Assembly: GCA_028681035.1 (NCBI GenBank)
Contig: JAQUJJ010000203.1
Location: 1-5,143, forward strand
Length of the DNA: 5,143 nucleotides
Reading direction: 5' to 3'
DNA from: Candidatus Cloacimonadota bacterium
GTDB lineage: Bacteria; Cloacimonadota; Cloacimonadia; Cloacimonadales; Cloacimonadaceae
The notes beneath the pieces were generated by a model. That model searched no databases. It was given only the letters and a program-made list of their open reading frames with translations, and had not been told where the DNA came from. The position numbers were made by a program, and so were the translations under genes. Of the stretch, positions 1-5,143 are shown piece by piece. Each line of letters begins with the position of its first letter. Within the stretch, counting starts at the first letter, position 1.

Positions 1-2000
1 CAACTTTAACCTCAACTGGCATAGTGAATGCGGATGGTGGAATAAATATTCCGACAGGTAGAGTAATTGCAATTGCTGATGCACCGATAGCGGGTACTTC
101 TGCAGTTAATATGAATTATATTACGGCTAATTATGCAACTATATCTGGTGTGAGCGGAGCATACGCCCCAAAGGCGGGCGACTTATCCCAGACATTTGCA
201 GTTTCAGAGCCGGCATCTAGCACCCATGCAATACCTAAGTCATATGCTGATAGTAACTATGCCAACCTTAGTGCTATTAGCGATGCAATTAATAGTCATG
301 GAAACTCTGGCGACCATGACGAGAGATATGTACTTGCTGGTAATACTGCAAAATCCACAGTCCTTAACACTGGATTCTTTAAAACTCGAATTGACATGAA
401 TGGGCAGCCTGACGTATTTAGTATTAATGGTAATAGTGTTGACCTATTTGCATCTGAAGAAAGTCCAACAACTATCTTTGTACCTGCCGGGATTGATATA
501 AATGGTATTAAGTCAGAAGTTATGAGCACTACTGAGCCAGTTACAAACTGCTTTAGCATAACGCCATTACTTCCAAGTACAACACATTATGTTTATGTTC
601 AAACAATAGGTGTAACAGATATCACAATAACTGGTGATATAAACTCACAGCTTTATGACTGGACACTTACAGATGAGACTGTGGACTTTAGATGGGAGAG
701 TACAGCACTATTCTGGGAAATAACCTGGACAGCACTTGGTGAAATAACCGGCGTAGCTATCTATAATAATGTATTAAAAGAAATACTACTATGCTCTGGA
801 ACAAGAAGTGGCAATGTATTACTAAGTACTATAACACTAGCCGAAGAAGGCGGATCAGGCCTATCTGGCTCTGTAACAATACAGGCAGGTTACCCAATAG
901 TAGATGGAGATACAGACAACTCAGTAATTATAGGTTCAACACATAGTAAAATAGTATCAGGATCATTCGGATATTCTTTACTCGAACCTATATATAGTAT
1001 TGAAGAGCCGGCATCTCCAGTATTGAGCCAGATCTGGTTTAGTATAAATGACTATATGCACATGGAGTATGACGGAGCAGGATGGCTACCGACTGGACTT
1101 GTCTTCCTTGCGACTATTACTACAGACGCAGCTAGCACGCCAGTAATTACGGCATTATCTAAGAGTAAGATTGCATATGATATGAGAGTCGCTGTACCTA
1201 CGCTAGATGATCAAGCTGCCAACAAAGAGTATGTAGATACTACCGTTGACGCTATTCTAACAGGACAACAATTTAAGATTACTCCAGAGGGCGGATATGC
1301 TACTAAGATGGTAAATCTATCTGGGAACGCCACAGTCAAAGGCGCAATAGTTAGATTAGTACCTGGTGAGATTATTGAGAGTGGAGATACGTCTAATCAG
1401 CTATCAGGATGGCAATTTTTTGGGCAAACATCCTCAAACACAAATCTAGGAACAGTTTATTGGGACTTAATATGGACACTAACAGGACAGATAACTACAA
1501 TCAATATTTACAAGGACTTGGCAAAAACACAACTAGTGGCTTCTGGAACAAGAAGTGGCAATACGACAGCAGGAGAGATAACCTTAACAGCATCGAACGC
1601 TTCGGGACTTACAGGCCTGGTGAACATAACTGGTGGAGCAAGCCCAATACAGGACAATGATGATGCGAATACGCTCTTCATAGGTGTAGACAACGCTGTA
1701 AACTATGAAGAGGTCTCAGGGACTATGCCAGTAGGAGTGTTCTATGAAAGCGGCATTGCAAATGGGGAGGACGCATGGGTAGTAATAAGTGGCACGGCAG
1801 ATGTACTGCTAGAAAACATAACTACCAATTCTCCAATAGTGAGAGGAGGGGCACTAGTAGTGTCTCCTACTACCGCAGGAAGAGCAGACTGGCATACAAA
1901 CGTAGCAGCACTAATAACTGAAAAACAAATTGGGTATACGCAATATAACTCAGCGTCCGGGACAGACAGGCTGGCAAGAGCAGTCCTACACTGGAATTAA
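1..2000 (+). CDS. Tail fibre / receptor-binding appendage protein, 5'-partial
   Basis: This is a large phage tail-fibre-like structural protein, probably involved in host attachment. The frame is open to the left edge (first full codon at 3). The GTG at 24 has no Shine-Dalgarno, and the residues before it (TLTSTGIV) read as fibre sequence, so the true start lies outside the window. Residue numbers count from that GTG. The N-terminal part has fibre spacer motifs: SYADSNYANLS near 73 and HGNSGDHDERY at 92-102. ANKEYVD at 399-405 is the common fibre module junction. Residues 424-444 (GYATKMVNLSG, then VKGAIVR) and 564-658 (YESG, DAWVVISGTADVLL, ending LHWN) resemble a recurring C-terminal domain of phage structural proteins. 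About 101 residues at 204-304 recur at 454-554 with shared SGTRSGN. The gene ends on TAA at 1998-2000, followed by a hairpin. The family call comes from motif reading, not a search; the exact virion position is unknown. Confidence 0.8.
   Translation, partial: TLTSTGIVNADGGINIPTGRVIAIADAPIAGTSAVNMNYITANYATISGVSGAYAPKAGDLSQTFAVSEPASSTHAIPKSYADSNYANLSAISDAINSHGNSGDHDERYVLAGNTAKSTVLNTGFFKTRIDMNGQPDVFSINGNSVDLFASEESPTTIFVPAGIDINGIKSEVMSTTEPVTNCFSITPLLPSTTHYVYVQTIGVTDITITGDINSQLYDWTLTDETVDFRWESTALFWEITWTALGEITGVAIYNNVLKEILLCSGTRSGNVLLSTITLAEEGGSGLSGSVTIQAGYPIVDGDTDNSVIIGSTHSKIVSGSFGYSLLEPIYSIEEPASPVLSQIWFSINDYMHMEYDGAGWLPTGLVFLATITTDAASTPVITALSKSKIAYDMRVAVPTLDDQAANKEYVDTTVDAILTGQQFKITPEGGYATKMVNLSGNATVKGAIVRLVPGEIIESGDTSNQLSGWQFFGQTSSNTNLGTVYWDLIWTLTGQITTINIYKDLAKTQLVASGTRSGNTTAGEITLTASNASGLTGLVNITGGASPIQDNDDANTLFIGVDNAVNYEEVSGTMPVGVFYESGIANGEDAWVVISGTADVLLENITTNSPIVRGGALVVSPTTAGRADWHTNVAALITEKQIGYTQYNSASGTDRLARAVLHWN
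633..935 (+). repeat. Repeated ~101-residue fibre domain, copy 1
   Basis: This segment encodes residues 204-304 of the first fibre gene (counted from the GTG at 24). It aligns by eye with 1383-1685, roughly a third identical. Shared landmarks are GD..(N/S)..QL..W near the start, W.I.WT..G.IT...IY in the middle, the exact heptad SGTRSGN, then ITL, SGL.G.V.I and a closing N...IG. The pattern suggests a small beta-sandwich domain, but that fold is inferred. Confidence 0.7.
1383..1685 (+). repeat. Repeated ~101-residue fibre domain, copy 2
   Basis: This segment encodes residues 454-554 of the first fibre gene. It shares with copy 1 an exact 21-nt stretch (795-815 and 1542-1562) that encodes SGTRSGN. 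The copy sits between two halves of what looks like one C-terminal structural domain: VKGAIVR before it and VGVFYESG/WVVISG after it. This suggests it was inserted into that domain. Confidence 0.7.
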
Positions 2001-2003
2001 GCT

Positions 2004-2024
2004 ATAAAGGCATTAAGCCTTTAT
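2004..2024 (+). terminator. Hairpin, possible weak terminator after the fibre gene
   Basis: A perfect 8-bp stem, ATAAAGGC (2004-2011) pairing with GCCTTTAT (2017-2024), closes a 5-nt ATTAA loop four bases after the fibre stop codon. The U-rich part lies mostly inside the descending arm and no long T run follows. It may therefore attenuate or only partly terminate transcription, or protect the 3' end of the message. Confidence 0.45.
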
Positions 2025-2033
2025 TAACACACA

Positions 2034-2042
2034 TGCTATAAT
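2034..2042 (+). promoter_or_regulatory. Extended -10 promoter for the lysis block
   Basis: TGCTATAAT matches the bacterial extended -10 consensus (TGnTATAAT) exactly and lies in the only sizeable intergenic gap, 46 bases before the ATG at 2088. No good -35 hexamer is seen at 16-18 bases upstream; extended -10 promoters often do without one. A start site near 2049 would give a leader of about 40 bases beginning with a small GGCC-TTG-GGCC hairpin (2049-2059). Phage late promoters can differ from the host consensus, so activity is inferred. Confidence 0.5.
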
Positions 2043-2049
2043 ATTATAG
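2036..2049. promoter_or_regulatory. 14-bp perfect palindrome over the -10 element
   Basis: CTATAATATTATAG is its own reverse complement and contains the TATAAT hexamer at 2037-2042, so a TATAAT also reads on the minus strand at 2043-2048. It could be an operator for a dimeric regulator, or a by-product of an AT-rich promoter core. No minus-strand gene uses it. Confidence 0.35.
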
Positions 2050-2087
2050 GCCTTGGGCCACACTACTAGAGAGGAAGGTGGGGCCTC

Positions 2088-2720
2088 ATGGCAGAAGATA
2101 ATACATATGAAGATGAAGATATTGATAACATAGCAGAAAGGTTGCGGCAGGTAGAGATCGCTGCCGCAACTAATTCTGCGACCGTTCAAGCGATAGGCAG
2201 GGATATCACAGAAATCAAACTATTTATGCAAAAATGGCTTCAAGACTCTACACGTATAACTGAAATAGCGTCCAGAGTTGAAGCTATCCCTAGGCTGGAA
2301 ACACAACTCAATGCTGCATTATTGAAATATGATGATTTATATAAAAGAGTTATTATACTAGAGCACTCACAGACCATATGTATGAACGGAAAGACTGATG
2401 AGAAAAGCGGTATAATAGCATTAGTAGGGAGGGTGAACCAGGCAGAAAAAGATATAAGCTCTATGGAAGTGGCAGTTAAAGACCTCACAGGGTCTAAGAA
2501 GAAGGTAGATACTATTCTTGGAGGATGGGCTGAAAAGTTTATCTTCATTGTGATGCTCTATTTAATCTATTTAATAATCACCCATTTCACAGTTGGTAAT
2601 CCTACTGAGGACTTCAAAGGGAGTCTTCCGAAGGCGAAGACAAGTCAAGTAGAATATCTATGGATACAAAGGGAGGATCTAAATGTTGGCAAAAATCACA
2701 ACATGGTTTTCAAGTCTTAA
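2088..2720 (+). CDS. Coiled-coil protein with one C-terminal membrane segment, lysis-block gene 1
   Basis: This 210-residue protein is not recognised by name. The N-terminus is acidic (EDNTYEDEDID). Residues about 12-95 and 108-138 look helical with heptad-like spacing, suggesting a coiled coil. A lysine cluster (SKKK, 136-139) precedes a single hydrophobic segment at 151-167 (FIFIVMLYLIYLIITHF). A polar tail of about 43 residues follows, ending in NMVFKS. By the positive-inside rule the coiled coil would be cytoplasmic and the tail outside. Coiled coil followed by one membrane helix beside a holin resembles the haemolysin XhlA layout, but this protein is more than twice as long and no homology is claimed. 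The start is supported by GAGGAAGGTG at 2071-2080, seven bases upstream. Its last 38 bases overlap the next gene. A role in lysis timing or membrane assembly is inferred from context only. Confidence 0.7.
   Translation: MAEDNTYEDEDIDNIAERLRQVEIAAATNSATVQAIGRDITEIKLFMQKWLQDSTRITEIASRVEAIPRLETQLNAALLKYDDLYKRVIILEHSQTICMNGKTDEKSGIIALVGRVNQAEKDISSMEVAVKDLTGSKKKVDTILGGWAEKFIFIVMLYLIYLIITHFTVGNPTEDFKGSLPKAKTSQVEYLWIQREDLNVGKNHNMVFKS
2671..2676 (+). promoter_or_regulatory. Shine-Dalgarno inside the upstream gene, setting the start at 2683
   Basis: GGGAGG lies six bases before the ATG at 2683, within the coding sequence of the preceding gene. It justifies the overlapping start: the next gene begins by independent or coupled initiation rather than by frameshifting. 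Confidence 0.75.
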
Positions 2721-2988
2721 TGAACAACATTTTAACTTAGGGTATATTATTCTGACTGCTGTCATTATGATTATTAATGCGCAATTCGGATTTATATCAT
2801 TCGAAATCATTGCAGGCATTATGATTAAGTCGTCTATATTCGTAGCTACAACTGTCATATTCCTTAAGACTCTGATGGGTGTAAAGTTTGACGTACTTAA
2901 AGAGATTAAAGATGATCAGAATATCGCACTAGCAATAGTACTAGCAGGATTCATGGCCGGCCTTGGATTCTCAATTGGAGGCCTCTAA
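2683..2988 (+). CDS. Three-helix small membrane protein, candidate holin with DUF350-like C-terminus
   Basis: This is a 101-residue integral membrane protein with three likely membrane segments: about 19-36 (GYIILTAVIMIINAQFGF), 40-62 (ending VIFLKTLMG) and 81-100 (IALAIVLAGFMAGLGFSIGG). A short amphipathic N-terminus precedes them, and a charged loop (KFDVLKEIKDDQN, 68-80) separates the last two. Small size, three segments and position shortly before an endolysin-like gene fit a class I holin. The end (I.DDQNIALAIVLAGFMAGLGF) resembles, by my reading, the DUF350 pattern in which a Glu/Asp-Asn turn leads into an Ala/Gly-rich last helix. The protein is shorter than typical DUF350 members. The start at 2683 has GGGAGG six bases upstream and overlaps the previous gene by 38 bases in another frame. 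The stop overlaps the next ATG (TAATG). Holin function is inferred. Confidence 0.65.
   Translation: MLAKITTWFSSLNEQHFNLGYIILTAVIMIINAQFGFISFEIIAGIMIKSSIFVATTVIFLKTLMGVKFDVLKEIKDDQNIALAIVLAGFMAGLGFSIGGL
2977..2981 (+). promoter_or_regulatory. Shine-Dalgarno for the 53-residue basic gene
   Basis: GGAGG lies six bases before the ATG at 2988 and within the last codons of the holin candidate. With the TAATG stop-start overlap it strongly supports translation of the short gene that follows. Confidence 0.75.
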
Positions 2989-3149
2989 TGGCAAAGGCAG
3001 TATCTACAAAAGTAACAAAGGCTAAGAAAGGCGATACAGAGTCAAAGGGCCGCGGACCAAGAGGAGCAAAGAGAACCTCAATAGGTAAGTCAGGCAACTC
3101 AAGAGCAAAAAATAAAAACGCAGTCAGGGCAAAGAAAGGGAGGCCATAA
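2988..3149 (+). CDS. 53-residue highly basic protein of unknown function
   Basis: This small gene runs from ATG 2988 to TAA 3147-3149 and fills the gap between the two membrane protein genes exactly, with TAATG overlaps on both sides and GGAGG six bases upstream. The product starts MAKAVSTKVTKAKK and ends AVRAKKGRP. It has 12 Lys, 6 Arg and only 2 acidic residues (D16, E18), net charge about +16. It has no Phe, Trp, Tyr, Leu, His, Gln or Cys; the only hydrophobics larger than Ala are Met1, three Val and one Ile. The middle is Gly/Pro/Arg-rich (GRGPRGAKR, 21-29). It is probably disordered, like histone or ribosomal-protein tails. No family is recognised. It could bind nucleic acid, or be a cationic lysis peptide given its neighbours; the lack of hydrophobic residues weakens the second idea. 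That it is a gene is well supported; its function is unknown. Confidence 0.78.
   Translation: MAKAVSTKVTKAKKGDTESKGRGPRGAKRTSIGKSGNSRAKNKNAVRAKKGRP
3138..3143 (+). promoter_or_regulatory. Shine-Dalgarno for the 66-residue membrane protein gene
   Basis: GGGAGG lies five bases before the ATG at 3149, inside the last codons of the 53-residue gene (encoding part of its KKGRP end). The junction is a TAATG overlap, so translation is probably coupled. Confidence 0.72.
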
Positions 3150-3349
3150 TGGATCCTACTATTATCTTAGCATTTCTTATGACATACAAGCTTGAGGTTA
3201 TCAGCCTCATACTTCTGACCTTCCAGGGATGGCTAGGAAAGACAGACAAGGTTGTAGCTGCGAACTATCTAGATTTAATAGTACAAGTTCTTACATTGAT
3301 ATCAAATCAGTTTAAGAAAAAGGAAGAGCCTACGATTCCATTAAAGTAG
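3149..3349 (+). CDS. Small membrane protein, possible second holin or antiholin
   Basis: This 66-residue protein is not recognised by family. Residues 4-29 are strongly hydrophobic (TIILAFLM, then VISLILLTFQGWLG) with a polar break TYK.E at 12-16. It is therefore either one tilted membrane helix or two short helices. A second, amphipathic helix is likely at about 38-54 (ANYLDLIVQVLTLISNQ), followed by a basic tail (KKKEE) ending PTIPLK. Its position directly before the endolysin-like gene, eight bases from that start, is where holins or holin regulators often sit. Two small membrane genes in one lysis block commonly form a holin/antiholin pair, but here that is inferred from order only. The ATG at 3149 overlaps the previous stop and has GGGAGG five bases upstream. 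Confidence 0.65.
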   Translation: MDPTIILAFLMTYKLEVISLILLTFQGWLGKTDKVVAANYLDLIVQVLTLISNQFKKKEEPTIPLK

Positions 3350-3357
3350 AGGTAATT

Positions 3358-3984
3358 ATGAAATTTCCATGGAAAGAAATAGTACCAGCGATATTAGGCC
3401 TAGCTCTATTAGGCTATGTTATGTCTATCGTGCCGCGAGAAGCTTATGCCGGTCCTATACAAGAGGAAATTCTTAGAGTTGCACCTACATACTTAGGAGT
3501 AAGAGAGGAGCTCGGACCAAACCACGGTAAGCGAGTTGATAAAATTCTAGCAAATGCTGGACTACCTCCAGGCCAACCTTGGTGCATGGCTCTTGTCTAT
3601 ACAATAAACAAAGAAGCACATGATAACCTTAAGCTTAGTAACCCGGTTCCAAGAACAGGCCTCTCTGCAGGATACTGGAGAACTGCCATTAAAAGAAAGT
3701 TCACCTTCAAAGTTATACCAGCTTCACAAGTATTACTAGGCGCTAAGATAGAGCCTGCAGATACAGCAATATGGAGAAGGGGAGCTATTAGAGCAGACGG
3801 TACCTTTTCAGGACATGCAGCAACTGTTATAACGCAAGTTAACTCAAAAACATTTAAGTCTATCGACGGAAATACAGGAGCGGATGAGAAGGGTGACCAA
3901 GGAGAAGGGGATGGCTCTTTCCTTAAAACAAGAAGGCTTGGCGTATCCAAGTTTTTGGTCATGGGATTTATCCGAATAAGATAG
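3358..3984 (+). CDS. Secreted CHAP/NlpC-P60-like cysteine peptidase, putative endolysin
   Basis: This is a 208-residue putative peptidoglycan hydrolase (amidase or endopeptidase) acting on the host wall at lysis. Residues 1-31 form a Sec-type signal: basic start (MKFPWKE), hydrophobic core about 8-25, and AYA before G32 as a signal-peptidase-like site. The catalytic domain shows the order expected of CHAP-like enzymes: YLGVREELGPNHG at 45-57, PWCMALVYTI at 74-83 with C76 as nucleophile candidate, GHAATVI at 152-158 with H153 as general base, and IDGNTG at 169-174, where D170 or N172 could be the third polar residue. GDGSF and a late RRLG then FIRIR match the ends of such lysins. No separate wall-binding domain is seen. 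GAGG at 3349-3352 precedes the ATG by five bases. The CHAP versus NlpC/P60 subfamily is not settled. A cleavable signal, rather than a signal-arrest-release anchor, is favoured by the AYA-G site. Confidence 0.85.
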   Translation: MKFPWKEIVPAILGLALLGYVMSIVPREAYAGPIQEEILRVAPTYLGVREELGPNHGKRVDKILANAGLPPGQPWCMALVYTINKEAHDNLKLSNPVPRTGLSAGYWRTAIKRKFTFKVIPASQVLLGAKIEPADTAIWRRGAIRADGTFSGHAATVITQVNSKTFKSIDGNTGADEKGDQGEGDGSFLKTRRLGVSKFLVMGFIRIR

Positions 3985-3994
3985 GAGAGACAAT

Positions 3995-5143
3995 ATGCAA
4001 TTTAATGGACAGAGCTATGTACAAGATAAAGATGGTGGGTGGGTCCTAACAGATGCTCCTGTTTATGCTACCGCTCCAGCAGTTACCCAGCTAAAGGCAG
4101 TAGAGAAGGAGACAGCTGCGGAGGCAATTGAAAAGCTTCGATTAAGAGACTTAGAGAATTTAGGGCTAGGAGAAACTCCAGCGACTGCCTATCGTGGAGA
4201 TAGGGGAGCTATAGCATATGCTCATGCAACTTCATCTGGAAATCCGCATGGCCTAACACTAGAAAGTCTTGGGTATACTGCTCCAGAAGGATCTACTGGT
4301 TCGAATGAGAAAGTTTATGAACTAGATGGGAATACGTCCGGCCTAGGGATTGCCTATAGATTTATCACAGCACCAGGTGGAACTATTACTTGTGACGGCT
4401 TAACTGTTACTACGCTTGATGAAGGCGTCCCGGTAGTTGGTGACTTGTGGGATAACCAGATAACTGGCACAAAATCCTTATTCATGTCAAGTGAGCCTGG
4501 GGCCGAACCATCTTGGGAGGATATTGGCACAAGAGACTGGACACTCCCTTCTTATAAGCTTGGAGCTAATCAGGAGACAGTCCTATATGTAAAGAATAGC
4601 TGGACATCGTATGGTAATCTAGATGTCATACGTATGCACCCTAATATGAATGACATAACCATATACCCAATAGGAACTAAGGTATCAATAATATCCAATA
4701 GTGATACAGATCGCTTGGTAATAAATATGGATGGCCTTAGTAGAGCTTTTTCGGCTCGCTTTCTTATTAATGATTACAGTTTCCCAATGAGTGGATACGG
4801 ACTACATATAGGGGCTCAGTCAGAACTTGTGTTATGTCAGCTCAGTAATGACCCAGATCAAGGCGCTATTTGGGGCACAGAAAACGAAGCACTTAAAAGT
4901 GGCAACAGCGATGTAGATGGTTGGGGCAATGCATGTGTCCCAAGTTCACGCTTACGTTACCAACGATATACTCTAAGTGAAACCCAGTATAATGCTATAA
5001 CAGGTATTCCATCGCCAAAATGGATTACTCCTGGTACCGATATAGAAGTTAAAAATGGTATGAAAATGTATTTTGATAATACTGTAACTCCAGGATTTAA
5101 TATCAACCTCCCAGATGAGGCAGTTGATGGCTTCACTGCTACG
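3995..5143 (+). CDS. Second tail fibre protein, 3'-partial
   Basis: This open frame of 383 codons starts at ATG 3995 (MQFNGQSYVQDKDGGW) and runs off the right edge without a stop. AGGAGAG at 3984-3990 lies four bases before the start and overlaps the endolysin stop region. Residues 27-55 are Ala/Glu/Lys-rich and probably helical, a possible trimerising stalk. Then come typical phage fibre linkers: ETPATAYRGDRGAIAYAHA at 60-78 and NPHGLTLESLG at 83-93. The rest is beta-rich. EVKNGMKMYFDNTV and NLPDEAVDGF at 351-380 resemble the recurring fibre domain in which a modified 'LP..G' turn follows an exposed strand. The likely role is receptor binding or fibre assembly. Three cysteines (133, 281, 314) are present. 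It has no long identity with the first fibre gene, so they look like different components rather than duplicates. It probably shares a transcript with the lysis block, since no terminator is seen between 3984 and 3995. Confidence 0.8.
   Translation, partial: MQFNGQSYVQDKDGGWVLTDAPVYATAPAVTQLKAVEKETAAEAIEKLRLRDLENLGLGETPATAYRGDRGAIAYAHATSSGNPHGLTLESLGYTAPEGSTGSNEKVYELDGNTSGLGIAYRFITAPGGTITCDGLTVTTLDEGVPVVGDLWDNQITGTKSLFMSSEPGAEPSWEDIGTRDWTLPSYKLGANQETVLYVKNSWTSYGNLDVIRMHPNMNDITIYPIGTKVSIISNSDTDRLVINMDGLSRAFSARFLINDYSFPMSGYGLHIGAQSELVLCQLSNDPDQGAIWGTENEALKSGNSDVDGWGNACVPSSRLRYQRYTLSETQYNAITGIPSPKWITPGTDIEVKNGMKMYFDNTVTPGFNINLPDEAVDGFTAT

Noticed and set aside
24..26. GTG at 24 as the start codon of the first fibre gene
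   Set aside because: There is no Shine-Dalgarno before it, every other gene here has a strong one, and the frame is open to the window edge with fibre-like residues upstream. The gene is treated as 5'-partial.
1409..1660. Plus-strand alternative frame within the first fibre gene
   Set aside because: It overlaps the second copy of the repeated domain, whose conservation with copy 1 is in the fibre frame. It has no SD. The frame at 196-399 is rejected for the same lack of support.
2240..2548. Minus-strand reading frame of about 100 codons
   Set aside because: It lies wholly inside the coiled-coil gene, has no ribosome binding site and has composition typical of an antisense shadow. The same applies to the minus frames at 296-559, 1508-1693 and 3597-3962.
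2671..2720. Programmed frameshift fusing the coiled-coil protein to the three-helix protein
   Set aside because: The change would have to be +1 and no convincing slippery site is seen. The second gene has its own GGGAGG and ATG at good spacing.
2088..2720. Coiled-coil protein as an inner-membrane spanin
   Set aside because: Inner-membrane spanins have an N-terminal membrane helix followed by a periplasmic coiled coil. Here the order is reversed, and no lipobox-bearing partner gene is found in or next to it.
1..5143. CRISPR array, tRNA, rRNA, insertion sequence or attachment site
   Set aside because: No regularly spaced repeats, no cloverleaf-like or rRNA segments, no transposase or integrase motifs and no flanking direct repeats were recognised. 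The window is almost fully coding.

Overview
The window reads as part of a tailed double-stranded DNA phage (Caudoviricetes) or a prophage. All genes are on the + strand, tightly packed and led by strong GGAGG-type Shine-Dalgarno sites. The identifiable products are receptor-side structural proteins and lysis functions. The strong SD signals and a peptidoglycan-hydrolase-like product indicate a bacterial host that uses SD initiation. Nothing in the sequence fixes the host genus or its Gram type. Arg, Ile and Leu codons lean towards AGA, ATA and CTA by eye.

Layout. (1) 1-2000: the 3' part of a large tail fibre or appendage protein, open at the left edge, with a domain of about 101 residues present twice. 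(2) 2001-2087: the only real intergenic gap. It holds a hairpin (possible weak terminator), a perfect extended -10 promoter element lying in a 14-bp palindrome, and a purine-rich SD. (3) 2088-3984: a five-gene, translationally coupled block. It comprises a coiled-coil protein with one membrane segment, a 101-residue three-helix membrane protein (holin candidate with a DUF350-like C-terminus), a 53-residue extremely basic protein, a 66-residue small membrane protein, and a secreted CHAP/NlpC-P60-like cysteine peptidase (endolysin). (4) 3995-5143: the 5' part of a second tail fibre gene carrying AYRGDRG and NPHGLT fibre motifs, open at the right edge.

How the genes work together (inference). 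The promoter before 2088 would drive the lysis block and probably the second fibre as one late transcript. The enzyme has a Sec-type signal peptide, so it could reach the wall by host export. The small membrane proteins would then serve to depolarise the membrane or time lysis. No recognisable spanin pair (inner-membrane coiled-coil protein plus small lipoprotein) is present in the window. The strongly cationic 53-residue protein inside the block is therefore the most interesting unknown: it could be a disruptin-like outer-membrane lysis peptide or a nucleic-acid-binding protein. The sequence alone does not decide between them.
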